A stretch of 64,000 nucleotides of DNA from an uncultured Clostridia bacterium (GTDB lineage: Bacteria; Bacillota; Clostridia; Oscillospirales; Acutalibacteraceae). The notes under the pieces are model-generated. The model was not told the origin of the DNA and searched no databases. It saw only the letters and a program-made list of their open reading frames with translations. How positions within the stretch are numbered: position 1 is the stretch's first letter; every line of letters begins with the position of its first letter. Both the position numbers and the translations under genes were made by a program. Location: the NCBI GenBank assembly GCA_937892525.1, contig CALAEV010000033.1, positions 5,098 to 69,097 of the forward strand, given 5' to 3'. Positions 24,427-33,504 of the stretch are shown piece by piece.

Positions 24427-26553
24427 ATGAAAAAACTTAAAGTTGCGTTAAGTCTAATCCTCGCAATAGCATTGACTTCTATTATGGTTTTACCTGCATT
24501 TGCAGCAGGTTCACAGAACTGTAATTGTGGTCACGCTCCTGTAATTCAGGTACGCGGTATTGGTGAAACACTTTATGACGCAAACGGTAATGAGATTTTC
24601 TCAACTGAAAACATTATTAACGGTATTATGCCTGTGCTCCCACAACTTGGTGAGTTTCTTCTTGACACATCAAATGTTGATTTATTTGTAAGCGCAGCAG
24701 AAACAGCAGTTAAAACAATCTTTGGACCTGTTATGTATGATAACAACGCTGCAAGACTTGTTAAAGATGCTGACGGTAATGATACTGTAATTTCAGTTAA
24801 GTGTGATAGTCGTCCTGTTGAAGACTATATGAACTTCGATGACAATTTGTCAGAAGAAGGCAAGCTTTCAAAGGCTCTTTATGATGAACTTGGTGATGAC
24901 CACGTTTATTTCTTCACTTATGACTGGACAGGAAACCCTGTTGAAATCGTTAAAGCCCTTGATAAATTCATTGATGATGTGAAAAAACAGTCAGGTCACA
25001 ATAAAGTTTCAATCAATGCTGAAAGTATGGGTGGTGCAATCGTAAACCTTTACCTTAATACTTACGGTTATGGTGATATTGAAAACCTTGTTATGGCTAA
25101 CTCTGCATTCAATGGTCTCGAAATGATGGGTCAGCTTTTCACAGGTAATGTTAATATTGACGCTGAAGCACTTACATACCTTCTTGTGCAAGAAATTTTA
25201 GGTAATGCAGAGTATTCAGCATTAGTACCATACCTTCCTGTATTTGAACAGATTGTTCCATTAGTTAACGATATGATGCAGGACCCTGCTACAAAGGCAA
25301 AAATTTATAATCAGATTTTCATCCCTGTATTTGCATACATGCCATCTTTCTGGTGTCTTGTTCCAAGCTATCGCTTTGACGAAGCAAAAGATATGATGTT
25401 TGGCGAAAACACAGCTGCACTTGGCGAAAAACGTGCAAACGCAGGCTCAAAGCTTTTACAGATTGTAAACAAAGTTGGTAATGCTGGTAAGAATACTGAT
25501 AACACAGTTAAAGATATGGTTGGTTATACATATATACTCGATTTAGGCTTCCTTGGTCAGAAAGAAATCGTAGTTGAACCAAAAATCAACTCTTACGCTA
25601 ATGTTACAAATTATAACAAATATATTGCTCCTGTTACTCCATCAGCAAACTGGAATAGTGACGGTGTAATTGAAGTTTATAACGCAAGTGGTTGGGCAAC
25701 AGCTGCAGATATGGGTTATACACTTGGCGAAAATTACATTCAGGCAGAGCTTACTGATGTTGCAAACTATGTTTCACCTGACACAGTAATTGACGCTTCA
25801 ACTTGTCAGGCTCCTGATAATACATGGTTTATCAAAAACTTAGGTCATATTAAGTATGACGAAAATGACGGTACAGCAGACTTCTATATCTGGCTTCTTA
25901 CAGCAACTGAAGAATATACAATTAATACAAATGCTGAATATCCACAGTTTATGTATTATGATACAACAATTCCTGAACTTATGACTTGGGAAGAAAAAGC
26001 TGAAAATGACGCTAATAGTGGAATTACTATTCCAACATTACCTGGTATTGATTTAGAAGGTCTTGCAGGCGCTCTTGACCAGGTTCTTAGTGGTTTAGAA
26101 GATTTGTTAGGAACAGACCTTGGTGACATTGACCTTGGTAGTCTTGATTTAAGTGCAATCACAGACCTTCTTGGAAATATCAACCTTGATAGTATTCTTG
26201 GAATTCTTGGCTCATTTGACATCAGTGGTATTACAGGTATTCTTGGCTCACTTGGTGACTTGCTCGGTGGCCTTTTAGGTGGTGGCGAAGCACCTGCTCC
26301 AACTCCTACTCCAACTCCTGATGGTGATGATGGATTAGGCGACACAACACCTGAAACACCAAGCACAGACACACCTGATACAACACCTGACCAGAACACA
26401 TCACACGTTGGTTCTTCATCAGTTAACAGAACACAGACAACAACAGGTCTTGTAATTGAAGGCGAACCTATTTTCAGTGCAGGTAATAGCGCTTGGATTA
26501 TCCTCTTTGTAATCGCAGCAGTTATTGCAGGTATTTTGATTATCAAACTTTAA
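24427..26553 (+). CDS. Surface-anchored alpha/beta-hydrolase (lipase-like) protein
   Basis: A 708-residue exported protein. A Sec signal peptide (about 1-27, ending LPAFAAG) is followed by an alpha/beta-hydrolase domain whose nucleophile elbow reads NAESMGGAI (Ser in ESMGG, near residue 201). The usual first Gly of GXSXG is Ala here. HVYFFTYDWTGNP and KFIDDVKK upstream match the lipase pattern. Residues about 540-620 form a low-complexity stretch of repeated Leu-Gly-Ser-Asp turns (such as LGDIDLGSLDLS and ILGSFDISGI), then a Pro/Thr stalk (APTPTPTPDGD) and a C-terminal membrane segment. It is probably held in the membrane with its catalytic domain outside. The substrate is unknown. Confidence 0.8.
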   Translation: MKKLKVALSLILAIALTSIMVLPAFAAGSQNCNCGHAPVIQVRGIGETLYDANGNEIFSTENIINGIMPVLPQLGEFLLDTSNVDLFVSAAETAVKTIFGPVMYDNNAARLVKDADGNDTVISVKCDSRPVEDYMNFDDNLSEEGKLSKALYDELGDDHVYFFTYDWTGNPVEIVKALDKFIDDVKKQSGHNKVSINAESMGGAIVNLYLNTYGYGDIENLVMANSAFNGLEMMGQLFTGNVNIDAEALTYLLVQEILGNAEYSALVPYLPVFEQIVPLVNDMMQDPATKAKIYNQIFIPVFAYMPSFWCLVPSYRFDEAKDMMFGENTAALGEKRANAGSKLLQIVNKVGNAGKNTDNTVKDMVGYTYILDLGFLGQKEIVVEPKINSYANVTNYNKYIAPVTPSANWNSDGVIEVYNASGWATAADMGYTLGENYIQAELTDVANYVSPDTVIDASTCQAPDNTWFIKNLGHIKYDENDGTADFYIWLLTATEEYTINTNAEYPQFMYYDTTIPELMTWEEKAENDANSGITIPTLPGIDLEGLAGALDQVLSGLEDLLGTDLGDIDLGSLDLSAITDLLGNINLDSILGILGSFDISGITGILGSLGDLLGGLLGGGEAPAPTPTPTPDGDDGLGDTTPETPSTDTPDTTPDQNTSHVGSSSVNRTQTTTGLVIEGEPIFSAGNSAWIILFVIAAVIAGILIIKL

Positions 26554-26570
26554 TCCCTTGTAAATAAATT

Positions 26571-26608
26571 AACGGCAGAGAAACGCGTTATCTCTGCCGT
26601 TTTATTTT
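26571..26608 (+). terminator. Intrinsic terminator
   Basis: Perfect arms AACGGCAGAGA (26571-26581) and TCTCTGCCGTT (26591-26601), then a T-rich tail. Confidence 0.88.
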
Positions 26609-26641
26609 GCAAAAAAATATTAATATATTTGTCAAAACATC

Positions 26642-26670
26642 TTGAAATATGAAATAAAAGTTTTTATAAT
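26642..26670 (+). promoter_or_regulatory. Promoter of galT
   Basis: TTGAAA (26642-26647), a 17-base spacer and TATAAT (26665-26670), 38 bases before the start codon. Confidence 0.75.
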
Positions 26671-26708
26671 TATAATAGATAAATTTTGGTAAGTGAGGGG
26701 TACTCATA

Positions 26709-28202
26709 ATGAATATTTACGAAGCAATAAATTCGCTTGTAGCTTATGGCGTAAAAGAGGGCTTAATTGAAGAGTGTGACAAAGTCTGGGCAGTAAACAG
26801 AATTCTTGAAATTCTCCAGATGGACAGTATGGAAACTCAGGCAGAAGTTAAAGATGCTGACCTTCAAGATATTCTTAAAACAATTCTTGATTACGCTGTG
26901 GAAAAGGGACTTTGCGAAGATTCAGTTGTTTATAAAGATTTGTTTGATACAAAGGTAATGGGTGTGTTAACTCCAAGACCATCAGAGGTAATCAAAACTT
27001 TCAATGAAAAGTATGAGGAGTCTCCGGAAACTGCAACTGATTGGTATTACCACATTTCTCGTAAATCTGACTATATCCGTGAATACAGAATTAAAAATGA
27101 TGTTAAATGGATTACAAAAACACAGTATGGTGATATTGATATTACAATTAACCTTGCAAAGCCTGAAAAAGACCCAAAAGCTATTGCGGCAGCTACAAAA
27201 ATGGAGCAAAGTTCATATCCAACTTGTATGCTTTGTAAAGAGAATGAGGGCTATGCTGGTCGCGTAAATCATCCGGCAAGACAAAACCACAGGGTAATTC
27301 CTCTTTGCCTTGACGGTGTAAATGCCTATCTTCAGTATTCACCTTATGTTTATTATAATGAGCATTGTATCGTATTTGATGAAGCACATACTCCAATGAA
27401 AATTTCAGAGCATAAATTCAGAAGGCTTTTTGATTTTGTTAAGAAATTCCCTCATTACTTCCTTGGCTCAAACTCTGATTTGCCAATTGCAGGTGGCTCA
27501 ATTCTTACTCATGAGCATTTCCAAGGTGGCCGTTATACATTTGCTATGGAGAAAGCAGAAATTGAAGAATATGTTGAGTTTGTTGGCTTCGAAGATGTTA
27601 AAGCAGGTATAGTAAAATGGCCTATGTCAGTAATAAGACTTCAGGGTGAAGATACCGACCGAATTTGCACACTTGCAGGTAAAATTCTCGCAGCTTGGCG
27701 TGATTATACTGATGAAGATGCGTTTATTTATGCTTTTACAGATGGTGCAATTCACAATACAATTACTCCAATTGCAAGATATACAAACGGTTATTATGAG
27801 CTTGACCTTGTTCTTCGTAATAATATTACAACAGAAGAATATCCTGACGGATTCTACCATCCACACCCTGAATATCATAACATCAAGAAAGAAAATATTG
27901 GTCTTATCGAAGTTATGGGACTTGCAGTGCTCCCATCTCGTCTTAAAACAGAAATGGCAGTGCTTCGTGATGCAATACTCCAGAACAAAGATATTAAAGC
28001 AGATGAAACAATTGCAAAACACTATGATTGGGCAGAAAAAATTAAGGCTAAATATAGCGATATAAACGCAGAAAACTGCGACGCTATTCTTCGTGATGAA
28101 ATTGGTCTTGTTTTTACTGCAATTCTTGAACAATGTGGTGTGTTCGACAGAAATGAAGAGGGTAAAGCACAGTTTAAGAAATTCATTTCAAGTGTAAAAT
28201 AA
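26709..28202 (+). CDS. galT: Galactose-1-phosphate uridylyltransferase, type 2
   Basis: A 497-residue GalT of the long Firmicute class (GalT2), which swaps UMP between UDP-glucose and galactose-1-phosphate in the Leloir pathway. Visible features are CMLCKENEGYAGR, NHPARQNHR, and the HEHFQGG stretch (THEHFQGGRY), whose His residues correspond to the active site. It has its own promoter and terminator and stands apart from galK and galE, which are not in this window. It could receive galactose freed from host or dietary glycans. Confidence 0.94.
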   Translation: MNIYEAINSLVAYGVKEGLIEECDKVWAVNRILEILQMDSMETQAEVKDADLQDILKTILDYAVEKGLCEDSVVYKDLFDTKVMGVLTPRPSEVIKTFNEKYEESPETATDWYYHISRKSDYIREYRIKNDVKWITKTQYGDIDITINLAKPEKDPKAIAAATKMEQSSYPTCMLCKENEGYAGRVNHPARQNHRVIPLCLDGVNAYLQYSPYVYYNEHCIVFDEAHTPMKISEHKFRRLFDFVKKFPHYFLGSNSDLPIAGGSILTHEHFQGGRYTFAMEKAEIEEYVEFVGFEDVKAGIVKWPMSVIRLQGEDTDRICTLAGKILAAWRDYTDEDAFIYAFTDGAIHNTITPIARYTNGYYELDLVLRNNITTEEYPDGFYHPHPEYHNIKKENIGLIEVMGLAVLPSRLKTEMAVLRDAILQNKDIKADETIAKHYDWAEKIKAKYSDINAENCDAILRDEIGLVFTAILEQCGVFDRNEEGKAQFKKFISSVK

Positions 28203-28220
28203 AAGCACAATATAAAACAA

Positions 28221-28252
28221 AAAGGAGAATGGACTTGTCCATTCTCCTTTTT
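28221..28252. terminator. Strong bidirectional terminator between galT and the MFS gene
   Basis: Perfect 14-base arms (28221-28234 and 28237-28250) with a TT loop, A-rich before and T-rich after. Confidence 0.88.
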
Positions 28253-28253
28253 A

Positions 28254-28288
28254 ATTCGGCATTCAGCATTCCGAATTCAGCATTCAAT
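28254..28288. repeat. Imperfect tandem GCATTCAG/ATTC tract
   Basis: Units of the form CGGCATTCAGCATTC and CGAATTCAGCATTC fill the gap between the terminator and the end of the MFS gene. It is comparable in position to the tract after folD. Confidence 0.55.
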
Positions 28289-29722
28289 TTAGTCCCACTC
28301 TGTGCCTGTGACAGTTTCAAGGTCAAGACCTTTTGTATCGTGAGTATTTTTAATAAGTGCAATAATAGTGATTACAAAACTTGGTACAAGCAAGCAAAGA
28401 GCAACTGTGCCGATTACACCATCGCCAAAAATAAGGGCGAGAATTGTGTTTGTAATAAAGCCGATTGCATATCCTACAAATCCGACAACAGTTTGTGCTG
28501 CTGTTGCAGAAGAACGAAGATTTGTTGGCGCAGATTCACTTGCCATCATAATAAGTACATCATTTGTTGAATAATAACTACCAACAAATGTACCACAGAA
28601 GAAACCAACGAAAGATGGATTTAGGTTCATTTTTGCACCAAGAGCAAAAACGACAAAGCTGACAACGCAGTTTGCTGCAACAGTAATTGCTGCTGCTTTT
28701 CTGCCTTTTTTGTCAGATATAAAGCCCATAATAACCTGTGAAAGAGCCATACCGATAGGGTAAAGAACAAGTGCCTGACTAACCTGATTGACACTTACAA
28801 GGTCCAAAAATTCTTTTGCATTTGAGCCATATACACTCTGGGCATAACCGTGGGTAAGAATTGCCTGATAGTTCATACTACCAATAACGCCAATACCTGC
28901 AAGGGCAAAGCAGATAAATACCCAACGGAGTTGCTTGTGCTTCATACCGAATTTAAGTGCATCAATAAGACCACCCTGAGAATCCTGAGCCTTTTTCTTT
29001 GCTTCTTCTGCTTGTAATTCTTCTTCAGTCATTTTAAGATAACGAAGACGAGACTCAATAAAGGCGTCAGTTTCTCTTGCACAAAGAAGAGCAATAAGAG
29101 AAACAACAATACCAACTATTGCAGGAATCATATAAACATTACGCCATTCGCTTGCATTCTGCATAAGCAAACGACGAAGAACAGGCACAAGCATAACTGC
29201 CATATTTGCAAAGAATTTGACTACAGAATATGTAATAGCACGACTTTTAGCAGGTGCAGATTCCATAATATAAACAACGTGCATATCGTGAGGCACAAAG
29301 AAAAGAATCATACATGCACCTATAAAATACATAATTGCATTTTGTGAAAGGAAAATAACAAACAATGCAATTGCCATTCCAAAGGTGTTGATAATAAGGA
29401 ATGTCTTTCTGCCAAAACGGTCTGCAAGTGGTCTGTAAAGAAGACCTAAAATCTGAAATGGAATTGCAACAACATTCAAAAGATTAAGAATGGTAACTGC
29501 ACTTTCGCTTTTGAAAAATTCATTGGCGATTTCAGTCTGCATAAGAGCATTAATTTGTGATGCAATTTCATCAACTGCGTAAATAAGCGCGATTATAAGC
29601 ACAAGGTACCAAAAATATGTGTTACCTTTAGGTCTTGCTTTCTGCTTTTCCCAATAAGCAATCTCTTTTGCCTTTCGCAACTCTTTTTTCTTGATTTGCT
29701 CAGGAGTTAAAACTTTACTCAT
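28289..29722 (-). CDS. MFS transporter
   Basis: A 477-residue major facilitator with about 12 membrane segments. An N-terminal cytoplasmic tail (about 1-40, rich in Lys and Glu) precedes the first helix. The inter-helix motif RPLADRFGRKTFLI (about 100-113) is the MFS motif A, and its counterpart in the second half is GFISDKKGRKAA. A long central loop is charged (EEELQAEEAKKKAQD). The ATG at 29722 follows AAAGGGGAAA. The substrate is probably a sugar or organic acid, judging only by general similarity to metabolite:H+ symporters. Divergent from the flavoprotein gene. Confidence 0.88.
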   Translation of the reverse strand: MSKVLTPEQIKKKELRKAKEIAYWEKQKARPKGNTYFWYLVLIIALIYAVDEIASQINALMQTEIANEFFKSESAVTILNLLNVVAIPFQILGLLYRPLADRFGRKTFLIINTFGMAIALFVIFLSQNAIMYFIGACMILFFVPHDMHVVYIMESAPAKSRAITYSVVKFFANMAVMLVPVLRRLLMQNASEWRNVYMIPAIVGIVVSLIALLCARETDAFIESRLRYLKMTEEELQAEEAKKKAQDSQGGLIDALKFGMKHKQLRWVFICFALAGIGVIGSMNYQAILTHGYAQSVYGSNAKEFLDLVSVNQVSQALVLYPIGMALSQVIMGFISDKKGRKAAAITVAANCVVSFVVFALGAKMNLNPSFVGFFCGTFVGSYYSTNDVLIMMASESAPTNLRSSATAAQTVVGFVGYAIGFITNTILALIFGDGVIGTVALCLLVPSFVITIIALIKNTHDTKGLDLETVTGTEWD

Positions 29723-29801
29723 AAAAATTTCCCCTTTCAATAAAATTATTGTAGCATACAATACAATTAAATTCAATAATTTGCCGATTTCAAATCATTT
29801 C

Positions 29802-29829
29802 TTGACTAAAAAAATAAAAGTGTTAAAAT
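29802..29829 (+). promoter_or_regulatory. Promoter of the flavin reductase-like gene
   Basis: TTGACT (29802-29807), a 16-base spacer and TAAAAT (29824-29829). The start codon at 29862 follows AAGGAG. Confidence 0.65.
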
Positions 29830-29861
29830 ATTATCAATGACAAAAATCAAGGAGTAATATT

Positions 29862-30791
29862 ATGAGTAGTTTTGAAAATTTAAGAATTGTTGATAACTTT
29901 TATCAAACATCTTTGTTTTTCCCAATGCCAACAGTTGTAATCAGTACACTTTGTGAAGACGGAACAACAAACTTAGGACCATATTCACTTGTTCAACCAT
30001 ATTACGTTGCAGGTAAAGATTACTATGCAATGCTTCTTTGTTGCCGTAACTCATCAAATACAGCACAAAACATTCTTCGTAACGGTAAATGTGCACTTAA
30101 TTTTATCGATGATAATCCAAAAACTTTCAAAGAGGCAGTTAAACTTTCTTGGCCAGGGGACAAACCAGAAGAAAAAATGCCAAAATGCAACTTCAAACTT
30201 GAAAAGAGTATGCTCCATGAAGAAACAGGCGAAGTTCGTCCGATGGTTTTAACTGATGCTATTGAAGTTATTGAATGTACTTGGGTGCGTGAGCTTGATG
30301 GTGCTGATAAAGATGTGGCAGGGGAGCTTAACGGTTATGAAGGTCCATATCACGATTTCAACGGTATTACAAGCAAATTCGGTGCTCACTTTATCTTGAA
30401 AATTGATAAAATTCTTATGAAGAAAAAGTATAGTGATGCTATTATCAATGGCGTTAAGTCAAAGGATTTCCCTGCACTTCCTGTTGATTACGGTTATCGT
30501 GATAGTAAAAATTTCTGGTTCCACAGAAAGAGAAAAATGCGTGCAGAGCTTTTACAAATGCGTGAGGCATCACTTGAATCCGTTCGCTATGCAGCCGACA
30601 GAGTTGACGATAAGATTAAGTTTACTGATGAGGCACTCAAAACTGTTCTTGCAGTACCACGTGTATTCTTGCCATTAGTCCTTAAAGGTTGCGTTGATTG
30701 GGCAAAAGAAAATAATGTTGAACTCATAACTGAAGAGCATATGAAGATTATCAACGACAAACGTGCAAAAGAAAAAGCAAAGAAAAAATAA
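29862..30791 (+). CDS. Flavin reductase-like FMN-binding protein with a C-terminal PCP_red-like domain
   Basis: A 309-residue protein. Residues about 15-190 resemble the split-barrel flavin reductase fold (MPTVVISTLCEDGTTNLGPYS, NGKCALNFIDD, a KFGAHFILKIDKI strand). The C-terminal 60 residues (FTDEALKTVLAVPRVFL, then WAKENNVELITEEHM) resemble the small PCP_red domain known from protochlorophyllide reductase subunits and some flavoproteins. A Lys-rich tail ends the protein. It is probably a cytoplasmic FMN oxidoreductase. The second domain is assigned by eye and is less certain. Single-gene unit with its own terminator. Confidence 0.72.
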   Translation: MSSFENLRIVDNFYQTSLFFPMPTVVISTLCEDGTTNLGPYSLVQPYYVAGKDYYAMLLCCRNSSNTAQNILRNGKCALNFIDDNPKTFKEAVKLSWPGDKPEEKMPKCNFKLEKSMLHEETGEVRPMVLTDAIEVIECTWVRELDGADKDVAGELNGYEGPYHDFNGITSKFGAHFILKIDKILMKKKYSDAIINGVKSKDFPALPVDYGYRDSKNFWFHRKRKMRAELLQMREASLESVRYAADRVDDKIKFTDEALKTVLAVPRVFLPLVLKGCVDWAKENNVELITEEHMKIINDKRAKEKAKKK

Positions 30792-30796
30792 ATTTT

Positions 30797-30828
30797 AACG
30801 GTGAGATTAATTTCTCACCGTTAATTTT
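30797..30828 (+). terminator. Intrinsic terminator
   Basis: Arms AACGGTGAGA (30797-30806) and TCTCACCGTT (30813-30822), then AATTTTT. Confidence 0.85.
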
Positions 30829-30917
30829 TAAGAATCAACACTTTTTAAATTTCTTGTTGTTCAGTTTGTGTTTTTGAAAAATTATAATTGTCTTGTAACT
30901 TAAAGGAGGTTATAATA

Positions 30918-31274
30918 ATGAACACAGACAAAATTTACGCAGAATCAATTGCAAAGGAGTATGCACCAAAAGATAATTCAAAAATCGTTGCACTCCGTAA
31001 ACTTGACCAGAAAGCAAAAATGCCTGCAACAGTATTTACTTATACTTTTGGCATTATTTCAAGTCTTGTTGCAGGACTCGGAATGAGCCTTGCAATGAAT
31101 GTAATCGGCGGTACAACATTTTTTATGGTGCTTGGCATTATAATTGGTATTATCGGCTTTATCGGTATGGGTGTAAACTACCCCATTTACAAGAAGAAAC
31201 TTGAAAAAGGCAAGCAAAAATATGCCTTTGAAATTGTAGAACTTGCAAGGGAAATTAGCGAAGAAAACAAGTGA
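30918..31274 (+). CDS. Small two-TM membrane protein
   Basis: A 118-residue protein with a polar N-terminus (about 1-36), two membrane segments (about 40-60 and 67-88, FTYTFGIISSLVAGLGM and FFMVLGIIIGIIGFIGM) and a charged C-terminal helix (KKKLEKGKQKYAFEIVELAREI). The function is unknown. The start at 30918 has a strong AAGGAGG ribosome site; the frame is open upstream to 30888. It precedes a TetR regulator by 24 bases, so the pair is probably one transcript and the regulator may control it. Confidence 0.8.
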   Translation: MNTDKIYAESIAKEYAPKDNSKIVALRKLDQKAKMPATVFTYTFGIISSLVAGLGMSLAMNVIGGTTFFMVLGIIIGIIGFIGMGVNYPIYKKKLEKGKQKYAFEIVELAREISEENK

Positions 31275-31298
31275 AATTATTAGAAAGGGGGCTGTCAA

Positions 31299-31889
31299 AT
31301 GAATAAAAATGAAAGCAAGTATTTTAATACTGCAGTCAAAATGGATAAGGCGCTCCTTTCACTTCTTGAAAAGAAAGATTTTGAGTATATTACTATCAAA
31401 GAAATCTGTGAAGTGGCAGGTGTAAATCGTTCAACCTTTTATCTTCATTACGAAAATACTGCCGATTTGCTTAAAGAAACAACTAAATATATTCTTGACA
31501 GTTTCCTTACCTATTTTACAGTTGACAGACAAAGCATAACTATTCAATATCAGGAATGTAAGTTGCAAGATTTAGTGTTTATTACACCTGAATATTTAAT
31601 GCCATACCTTACATTTATTAAAGAAAATCAGCGAGTATTTATAACTGCAGTTAAACATTTGGGAACAATGGATTTTGAAAATGTTTATAACAAAATGTTT
31701 AAGTTTATATTTAATCCTATTCTTGAGCGCTTCAGTTTTCCTGAAAAAGATAGGAAATATGTGCTCAAATTCTATCTTACAGGAATTACTGCTATAGTTA
31801 TGGAATGGCTAAAAAATGATTGTAATGAATCAATCGAAGATATAAGCCGAATAATCATTCAATGTGTAATAGGACAAAATAAAGTGTAA
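31299..31889 (+). CDS. TetR/AcrR-family regulator
   Basis: A 196-residue regulator. The N-terminal helix-turn-helix contains LEKKDFEYITIKEICEVAG and NRSTFYLHY (about 22-50), the classical TetR pattern. The C-terminal ligand domain (about 70-190) is of the TetR_C 33-type seen in many Firmicute regulators, with a YVLKFYLTGITAIVMEWL segment. It is cotranscribed with the upstream membrane protein gene and ends at a terminator. The ligand is unknown. Confidence 0.88.
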   Translation: MNKNESKYFNTAVKMDKALLSLLEKKDFEYITIKEICEVAGVNRSTFYLHYENTADLLKETTKYILDSFLTYFTVDRQSITIQYQECKLQDLVFITPEYLMPYLTFIKENQRVFITAVKHLGTMDFENVYNKMFKFIFNPILERFSFPEKDRKYVLKFYLTGITAIVMEWLKNDCNESIEDISRIIIQCVIGQNKV

Positions 31890-31894
31890 AGCAA

Positions 31895-31926
31895 AGCCTT
31901 GAGTTAATTCTCAAGGCTATATTTTT
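31895..31926 (+). terminator. Intrinsic terminator
   Basis: Arms AGCCTTGAG (31895-31903) and CTCAAGGCT (31910-31918), then a T-run. Confidence 0.85.
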
Positions 31927-31982
31927 TATAAAAAGTAGTGCAATTTTGTTTGTGATGTTATATAATGACTTTGGTGATTAAA

Positions 31983-33458
31983 ATGACAACACAGGAATAT
32001 TTAAACTTAATTGACGAAGTAAACGAAAAAGGAAAATATAAGGCAAATTGGGAGTCCCTTACTCATCACAAAGTGCCTGATTGGTATATGCACGACAAAT
32101 TAGGTGTGTTTATTCATTGGGGTATTTATTCGGTGCCTGCATTCGGTAGTGAATGGTATTCAAGAAGTATGTATGATAAGAATGTCCGTGAATTTGAACA
32201 CCATAGAAAAACTTATGGTGAGCATAAAGATTTTGGCTATAAAGATTTTATTCCAATGTTCAAGGCAGAAAAATATGATGCGTCAAAGTGGGTTTCTCTT
32301 TTCAAAAAAGCAGGTGTAAAATATGTTATGCCCGTTGCTGAACATCACGACGGCTTTGCTATGTATGATACAGAATTTAACCGTTGGAATTCAAAAGAAA
32401 TGGGACCTTGCCGAGATGTTGTAGGCGAGTTAAAAACAGAGTGTGAAAAGCAAGGACTTACACTTTGCGCATCAACTCATCGTGCCGAGCATTATTTCTT
32501 TATGAATCTTGGCAGAACTTTTGATAGCGATGTAAATGATGACAACTATCGCGATTTTTACGGTCCTGCAGTTTTTTGTGAAGAATGGAATTCTCATAAT
32601 CTTGGAAAAACAACAGAAGATACACATACCCTCGGTGCAAGTGTAGAATGGCTTGAAGATTGGCTTGTGCGCACTTGCGAATTGATTGACAAATATCAAC
32701 CATCTGTGCTTTATTTTGACTGGTGGATTCACAATCACTCATTTAAGCCATACCTTAAAAAACTCTGTGCATATTATTACAATCGTGCAGAAGAATGGGG
32801 CAAAGAGGTAACAATCAATTATAAGCACGAGGCTTTTCCACCAACTGTTGCAACCTTTGATGTTGAGCGTGGAGCACTTACAGGTATTTCTCCACTTTAT
32901 TGGCAAGCAGATACTGCAATTGGCAAATGCTCCTGGGGTTACAGAAAAGACAACGAATACAAGAGTGCAAGACAAGTTATTTGTGATTTAGTTGACATTG
33001 TTTCAAAAAATGGTAACTTGCTTATAAACATTGGTCCTAAACCGGACGGCACAATTACTGACGAAGAAACCCAAGTGCTTCTTACAATGGGCGAATGGCT
33101 TGAAATCAACGGCGAAGGTATTTACGGTACAACTTTCTGGAAACAATTTGGCGAAGGTAAAGTGAATGCCAAAGATGGATTTTTTAAGGATGGCGACGAA
33201 AAGAATTTTACAAACAAAGATTTTCGTTTTACATATAAAAATGGTTATTTGTATGTGTTCCAGATGCGACCATCAAAAACTGTGAAAATTAAAACTCTTA
33301 AACTTCATAATCCACACGATTATTTGATTGAAAGCGTTGAACTTTTGGGTAGCGACGAAAAAATCAACTTCACAAGAGATGACAAGGCGCTTACAATTAA
33401 ACTTAAAGGTGAAATAGAAAATGATTTGCCACTTTGCTTCAAAATTGCAATAGGATAA
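31983..33458 (+). CDS. Alpha-L-fucosidase, GH29
   Basis: A 491-residue GH29 retaining alpha-fucosidase. The N-terminal barrel has GVFIHWGIYSVPAFGSEWYS (about 41-60), EHHDGFAMY (about 120-128) and the nucleophile in SVLYFDWW (Asp246). A C-terminal beta-domain follows (about 380-490). There is no signal peptide, so the enzyme is probably intracellular and handles imported fucosylated sugars. ATG 31983 has GGTGAT upstream and is preferred over the ATG at 31965, which overlaps a TATAAT box (31961-31966), a layout that gives a very short leader. It could process mucin or milk-type oligosaccharides. Confidence 0.93.
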   Translation: MTTQEYLNLIDEVNEKGKYKANWESLTHHKVPDWYMHDKLGVFIHWGIYSVPAFGSEWYSRSMYDKNVREFEHHRKTYGEHKDFGYKDFIPMFKAEKYDASKWVSLFKKAGVKYVMPVAEHHDGFAMYDTEFNRWNSKEMGPCRDVVGELKTECEKQGLTLCASTHRAEHYFFMNLGRTFDSDVNDDNYRDFYGPAVFCEEWNSHNLGKTTEDTHTLGASVEWLEDWLVRTCELIDKYQPSVLYFDWWIHNHSFKPYLKKLCAYYYNRAEEWGKEVTINYKHEAFPPTVATFDVERGALTGISPLYWQADTAIGKCSWGYRKDNEYKSARQVICDLVDIVSKNGNLLINIGPKPDGTITDEETQVLLTMGEWLEINGEGIYGTTFWKQFGEGKVNAKDGFFKDGDEKNFTNKDFRFTYKNGYLYVFQMRPSKTVKIKTLKLHNPHDYLIESVELLGSDEKINFTRDDKALTIKLKGEIENDLPLCFKIAIG

Positions 33459-33463
33459 AAAAT

Positions 33464-33495
33464 AACCCCCAACGGATATTTGTTGGGGGTTTTAA
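33464..33495. terminator. Bidirectional terminator between convergent genes
   Basis: Perfect arms AACCCCCAAC (33464-33473) and GTTGGGGGTT (33482-33491), A-rich before and T-rich after. Confidence 0.88.
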
Positions 33496-33504
33496 TATTG
33501 AGTT

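Noticed and set aside
25956..26546. Long minus-strand frame (196 codons) opposite the lipase-like gene
   Set aside because: It is a shadow of the repetitive Leu/Gly/Pro coding region, with no ribosome site and composition unlike neighbouring proteins.
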